Positions 60,788 through 64,000 of a stretch of 64,000 nt of DNA are shown here, piece after piece. The first letter of the stretch is position 1. Every line of letters starts with the position of its first letter. The notes under the pieces were generated by a model. That model was not told the origin of the DNA. It did not search any database and saw nothing but the letters and a program-made list of their open reading frames with translations. The stretch lies in the NCBI RefSeq assembly GCF_007744675.1, contig NZ_CP036269.1:6127046-6191045 (forward strand), read 5' to 3'. The translations under genes and the position numbers were made by a program. The DNA comes from Gimesia alba. Lineage in GTDB: Bacteria; Planctomycetota; Planctomycetia; Planctomycetales; Planctomycetaceae.

Positions 60788-62104
60788 ATGATGAGTTATT
60801 CAATGCCCGTTCGCCTGCTCCTGGGAGCCTTGCTGGTTTGCGGAATTCCCTTGTCATCCAAAGCGGCAGAGCCCACTCAACTTTCAAAGTCATGGGAGCA
60901 ATGGAGAGGCCCGAACCGCGAGAATCATTCTTCTGATACAGGACTCCTGAAAGACTGGAATGCGACTCCCCCCAAACTTGTCTGGACTGCTACCGGCCTG
61001 GGCAAAGGTTATGCCAGTGTTTCCATTAAAGACAATCGTCTGTTTACCACGGGAAATCTTCCGGAAGGTCAAGCTGTGATCGCCATCAATACCGATGATG
61101 GTAAAATCTTGTGGAAGACAAACCTGCTGGATTTGAACCCGAAACACGGATATCCCGGCGCACGCTGTACTCCTTCCATCGACGGCGATCGCTTGTATGC
61201 CATTTCCTCCAACGGGGCAATTTCCTGCCTCAGTGTTGAAGATGGGGAAATCATCTGGACTAAAAATTTCGAAGAGGAATGGGACGGAAAAATGATGTCC
61301 AAGTGGGGTTTTTCGGAATCTCCGCTCGTTGATGGTGACCTCGTGATCTGCACACCCGGTGGAAAAGATGCGATGATGGTCGCACTGGATAAAACAACCG
61401 GAAAAGAAGTCTGGAAAACATCGGTTTCCGACCTGGGTTCAAAGGGCAAAGACGGTGCCGGCTATTCTTCGATCGTGATTTCAAATGCAGGTGGCGTGAA
61501 ACAATATGTCCAACTCACCGGCCGCGGGCTGATTGGCGTGCGTGCCAGTGATGGAAAATTGTTGTGGAACTACAACCCGGTAGCGAATGGCGTTGCCAAC
61601 ATTCCCACGCCAATTGTTTCCGGAGACTATGTCTTCACCTCAACCGGATATGGAACAGGCAGCGCCCTGGTGAAACTTTCGAAAGAGGGTGACGGAATGA
61701 AAGCGGAAGAAGTTTATTTTCTTGATCCCAAAGTACTGCAAAATCACCACGGGGGTCTGATCTTGTATAAAGATCATATCTATTGTGGACACGGACACGG
61801 CAAAGGGTTTCCGATCTGTGTTGAACTGAAAACAGGCAAGGTCGTCTGGGGCAAAAGAGAAGATAAAATTCGGGGCGAAGGATCAGGATCTGCTGCAACG
61901 ACCCTGGCTGATGGCCACCTGATTTTCCGCTACGAAAGTGGTGACCTGGCTCTGATTGAAGCGACTACCGAAGGGTACAAACTGAAGGGCAGTTTCAAAG
62001 CAGATCAGGTGTTAGGAAAAGCCTGGGCACACCCGGTGGTCTGTGGCGGAAAACTTTATCTACGCGAGCAGGATGTTCTGATGTGCTACGATCTGAAAGA
62101 ATAA
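60788..62104 (+). CDS. Exported PQQ-type beta-propeller protein (BamB-like repeats)
   Basis: 438 residues from ATG 60788 (another ATG directly follows). AAGGA lies about 10 bases upstream. The frame opens at 60656 inside the leader. MPVRLLLGALLVCGIPLSSK is the signal peptide, cut near AAEPTQ. The mature protein starts EQWRGPNRENHSSDTGLLKD, the planctomycete type. PQQ-like blades follow, such as VIAINTDDGKILWKTNLLDL, CLSVEDGEIIWTKNFEEEWD, MVALDKTTGKEVWKTSVSDL, LIGVRASDGKLLWNYNPVAN and CVELKTGKVVWGKREDKI. GxLxWxxN-type motifs close each blade. No catalytic cofactor site is seen. The family is widespread in planctomycetes and of unknown function. A terminator follows the gene. Confidence 0.92.
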   Translation: MMSYSMPVRLLLGALLVCGIPLSSKAAEPTQLSKSWEQWRGPNRENHSSDTGLLKDWNATPPKLVWTATGLGKGYASVSIKDNRLFTTGNLPEGQAVIAINTDDGKILWKTNLLDLNPKHGYPGARCTPSIDGDRLYAISSNGAISCLSVEDGEIIWTKNFEEEWDGKMMSKWGFSESPLVDGDLVICTPGGKDAMMVALDKTTGKEVWKTSVSDLGSKGKDGAGYSSIVISNAGGVKQYVQLTGRGLIGVRASDGKLLWNYNPVANGVANIPTPIVSGDYVFTSTGYGTGSALVKLSKEGDGMKAEEVYFLDPKVLQNHHGGLILYKDHIYCGHGHGKGFPICVELKTGKVVWGKREDKIRGEGSGSAATTLADGHLIFRYESGDLALIEATTEGYKLKGSFKADQVLGKAWAHPVVCGGKLYLREQDVLMCYDLKE

Positions 62105-62131
62105 TCTCAGATCAACTAGTGATCTTACTCG

Positions 62132-62167
62132 AAAAGCTCTGTCGATTTTCCTCGACAGAGCTTTTTT
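62132..62167 (+). terminator. Rho-independent terminator of the propeller gene
   Basis: AAAAGCTCTGTCGA (62132-62145) pairs with TCGACAGAGCTTTT (62152-62165), loop TTTTCC, then TT. The A and T flanks let it act on both strands, so it may also stop the opposite gene that ends at 62273. Confidence 0.85.
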
Positions 62168-62272
62168 CATTCTCTCGGGGAGACGCTCAACTAAGAATTC
62201 AGGTTGACTCATTCAGAATCACCGGATTCGATCAGAACACGACTTCCTGCACAGCATCTGCTCAAAGTCTGC

Positions 62273-63067
62273 TTAACCTGCCGCGTTTTTAAATTTGCTC
62301 AGGTCAATTTTTCCGTTGCCTTCCACGGGTAATTTTCCGTTGGGACAGTATCGGGAACGGGCAACACTGGAGGCAATATTATAAGTGTAAACCGCATCCT
62401 GACGAATCAGAAAGATGACCGTCCCTTTGTTTTGTGCACCGATTTTGTCGAGTAATTCCACAAAAGGTAAGCTCTTTCTCAAATCGTCTCGGCGCACTCG
62501 TAAGTCTTTTGACGGGCCATCCAGAACCAGAATTCCATTTTTCGTACATTCAATAAAAGTGGGATTCAGATCTACGCCCGTACCACCTGGCTGAATTCGA
62601 ACTTCTGCAGCGACCGGGTTTTCCCGTTTGTTTAATTCGACTTTGAGTTTATCGATTTCCTTTTGCAATTCCATTGGATCGTCTTTGATCTCTTCGATCC
62701 GCTTTTCCAGACGATTCGCTTCCGCCAGGAGTTTCACTTTTTCTTCCGGCGTAATGTCATTGGGAATTTTCGTTTTTTCCTGTTTGAGTTTCTTGAGCTC
62801 TTCCAATGCCAGGATCAGTTCACGATTCAGTTTTGACAAATCTTCAATCTGGCTTTTGACTTCGTCAATTTCCTCTTGCTTCTCTGTAATCTTCTGTTGT
62901 TCTTTTTCAAATTCTTCGGCGCGTTTCCAGACATCGTCCTGATTATCCATCTGACTCAGTGCCATGGCGGTGATCATCAGCGTCAGCACACCAATGACAC
63001 ATGCCAGAATACTCAGGAATGGAAACAGTGAAACCGTTTCTGTGTCGTCTTTCTTTTTCTTTACCAC
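62273..63067 (-). CDS. TolR/ExbD-position membrane protein with long coiled coil
   Basis: 264 residues. After a basic start, MVKKKKDDTETV, one transmembrane helix, SLFPFLSILACVIGVLTLM, at about 13-38. The classical Asp of ExbD/TolR/MotB plug helices is missing. Then a charged coiled coil at about 45-155 (EFEKEQQKITEKQEEIDEVK, and LELKKLKQ-type heptads). A small C-terminal domain follows, VAAEVRIQPGGTGVDLNPTF to about 264, with IFLIRQDAVYTYNI. The gene lies 18 bp downstream of the MotA/TolQ-type gene on the same strand, so the two form an operon and probably one inner-membrane complex. Members of this pair occur in many planctomycetes. Confidence 0.78.
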   Translation of the reverse strand: MVKKKKDDTETVSLFPFLSILACVIGVLTLMITAMALSQMDNQDDVWKRAEEFEKEQQKITEKQEEIDEVKSQIEDLSKLNRELILALEELKKLKQEKTKIPNDITPEEKVKLLAEANRLEKRIEEIKDDPMELQKEIDKLKVELNKRENPVAAEVRIQPGGTGVDLNPTFIECTKNGILVLDGPSKDLRVRRDDLRKSLPFVELLDKIGAQNKGTVIFLIRQDAVYTYNIASSVARSRYCPNGKLPVEGNGKIDLSKFKNAAG

Positions 63068-63085
63068 TGCATCACCACACTCTGG

Positions 63086-64000
63086 TTATCGTCTTTTCCG
63101 GGAATTCCCGAACAGTCCCCAGCGTTTGCGGGGGGCTTCTACCTGCTGGATCAGTACCTGCTTCTCGCCCAGATCCGTCAGTACGGTATTCAATCCGTTT
63201 AATCCCTGCTGAACCCCATTGAATGACTGAGTCAGCACGCCGGCCGCTTCGGCCATCTCCGTCGCTTCTCCGTTCATTTTATCCAGGTTTGCCGCGTGTG
63301 CTGACTGGATTTCGGTCATTTTCTCTTCGACCGTTTCCAGTTGCTTCACCACCTGTTGCACCTGATTCAGCTGTTCCTCCTGCTGGGCACGAATTTTTTC
63401 GTCGATTTTGCCCCAGGATTTCATCACGGACTGTGACAGGGTGCTCCCGATCCCTTCCAGTTTTTCAATCCAGGTCTGCAATTCGGCATGGTGGTTCGCC
63501 ATCGCTTTATCAATGGTTCGCTGGATCAGACGCCGATGATCCTTTTCATCACCGCCGCCGCCAACATGATCGCTTTCCTTCAGCCGCTTCAACAGGTTTT
63601 CATTACAGTATTCATCCACCCAGTTGAGCAGGTCCTCTTCCGATTTCTGCATCGAGCTACTGGGAAACATCACCAGCATACTCATTACCAGCGCGACCAG
63701 TGTCGTATCAAAGGCAGTCGACAAGCCGCCAGTCACATTCCCCAGCGAATCTTTCAGCGCGGAAATATCCTCGGCTTGATCCATACCCCCAGCGAAGCCC
63801 CCCACAGCGGCACTAATCCCGATCACAGTACCAATGAACCCCAAAATCGGAATCGCCCAAATGAAGACTTTAAGAATGGTATAACTGGAATCGACGGCCG
63901 TGGCATCAATTTCTGATTGTGACTGCAGCCGGTTCGAAACCTCCGCACTGCTTTTCAAGACACTGAAATGCTCCAGCCCTCTTAAAACCCGGTTTACCAG
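63086..64000 (-). CDS. MotA/TolQ/ExbB-type proton-channel protein with long cytoplasmic tail (partial)
   Basis: The frame is open through base 64000, so the N-terminus is outside the window. At least 304 residues are visible. The core helix pair is [20 protein letters not shown] and [20 protein letters not shown], the GFIGTVxGI and GLxxAFxTTLxAL signatures of the family. After the core comes a long helical tail: [40 protein letters not shown]-like coiled coil, and a basic end, [15 protein letters not shown]. The protein should form a pentameric channel round the partner encoded 18 bp downstream. The tail recalls ZorA of Zorya defence systems, but ZorC/ZorD or ZorE are not seen. Confidence 0.88.
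   Translation of the reverse strand: MVNRVLRGLEHFSVLKSSAEVSNRLQSQSEIDATAVDSSYTILKVFIWAIPILGFIGTVIGISAAVGGFAGGMDQAEDISALKDSLGNVTGGLSTAFDTTLVALVMSMLVMFPSSSMQKSEEDLLNWVDEYCNENLLKRLKESDHVGGGGDEKDHRRLIQRTIDKAMANHHAELQTWIEKLEGIGSTLSQSVMKSWGKIDEKIRAQQEEQLNQVQQVVKQLETVEEKMTEIQSAHAANLDKMNGEATEMAEAAGVLTQSFNGVQQGLNGLNTVLTDLGEKQVLIQQVEAPRKRWGLFGNSRKRR

Noticed and set aside
62273-64000. Zorya anti-phage system
   Set aside because: Only the channel pair resembles ZorA/ZorB in outline. The partner lacks a peptidoglycan-binding domain, and no ZorC/ZorD or ZorE gene is within the window.

Overview
The window looks like a piece of a Planctomycetes chromosome, most like the Gimesia/Rubinisphaera branch. The evidence is the set of gene families: a DUF1552 plus DUF1592/DUF1588 cytochrome pair, a CehA/McbA metallohydrolase, a Tat-exported NIPSNAP protein, a secretin with a Gly/Gln-rich insert, a MotA/TolQ homologue beside a protein with the N-terminal motif SLFPFLSILACVIGVL, and large secreted repeat proteins, in moderate-GC DNA with many GTG/TTG starts. 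No phage, plasmid origin, CRISPR array or complete transposase is visible. The genus is an inference and no database was searched.

Layout. 1-12.4 kb: end of a large beta-rich protein, a FlK-like thioesterase, a small ABM monooxygenase, a 1 kilo-residue membrane/TPR protein, serS, two exported hydrolases, a small secreted protein and a nucleotide-sugar epimerase. 12.5-15.3 kb: tRNA-Val with its own promoter and a strong terminator, an AT-rich pentapeptide-repeat membrane protein, and a gene relic that joins half of an ECF sigma factor to the end of a DUF1588 protein. 15.5-24.4 kb: exported carboxypeptidase-regulatory/thioredoxin protein, mgtE, and the DUF1552/DUF1592 pair. 24.7-29.3 kb: a four-gene, end-to-start overlapping operon for sugar-nucleotide oxidation/epimerisation and glycosyl transfer. 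29.3-34.2 kb: accessory zone with orphan small genes, a ZIP-like transporter, an AT-rich beta-propeller protein, a lipoprotein, short dispersed repeats and a 202-bp MITE-like element. 34.0-37.0 kb: a glycosyltransferase/TPR gene between a displaced tRNA-Thr 3' half and the intact tRNA-Thr, which has the geometry of an integration footprint. 37.3-43.0 kb: CocE/NonD hydrolase, NIPSNAP protein, and an ECF sigma/anti-sigma/PDZ trio. 43.0-56.0 kb: ppa, two exported prolyl isomerases, a GNAT, a 1.7 kilo-residue secretin, a SurA/PpiC lipoprotein and mfd. 56.2-64.0 kb: aroB, an Hpt/response-regulator/PilZ signalling set, a YggS-type PLP protein with DUF167, a candidate structured leader RNA before a PQQ-type beta-propeller protein, and a MotA/TolQ-type channel pair running off the window.

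Several neighbours probably work together. The 24.7-29.3 kb genes look like one surface-polysaccharide or glycan-lipid operon. The 40.4-43.0 kb trio looks like an envelope-stress sigma switch with a periplasmic PDZ protein. The secretin, the SurA-like lipoprotein and two more exported prolyl isomerases (FKBP and cyclophilin) form an envelope-assembly neighbourhood. Two dispersed repeat families were found by comparing the window with itself: 202-bp elements with 13-bp terminal inverted repeats (1309-1510, 33100-33301, fragment 39090-39167) and 93-bp elements (7121-7213, 39001-39093). Both are noncoding. I see no single cluster that is clearly a new defence or metabolic system. The best leads are the tRNA-Thr footprint, the candidate RNA at 60.5 kb, the seven-repeat secretin and the four-hairpin array behind it.
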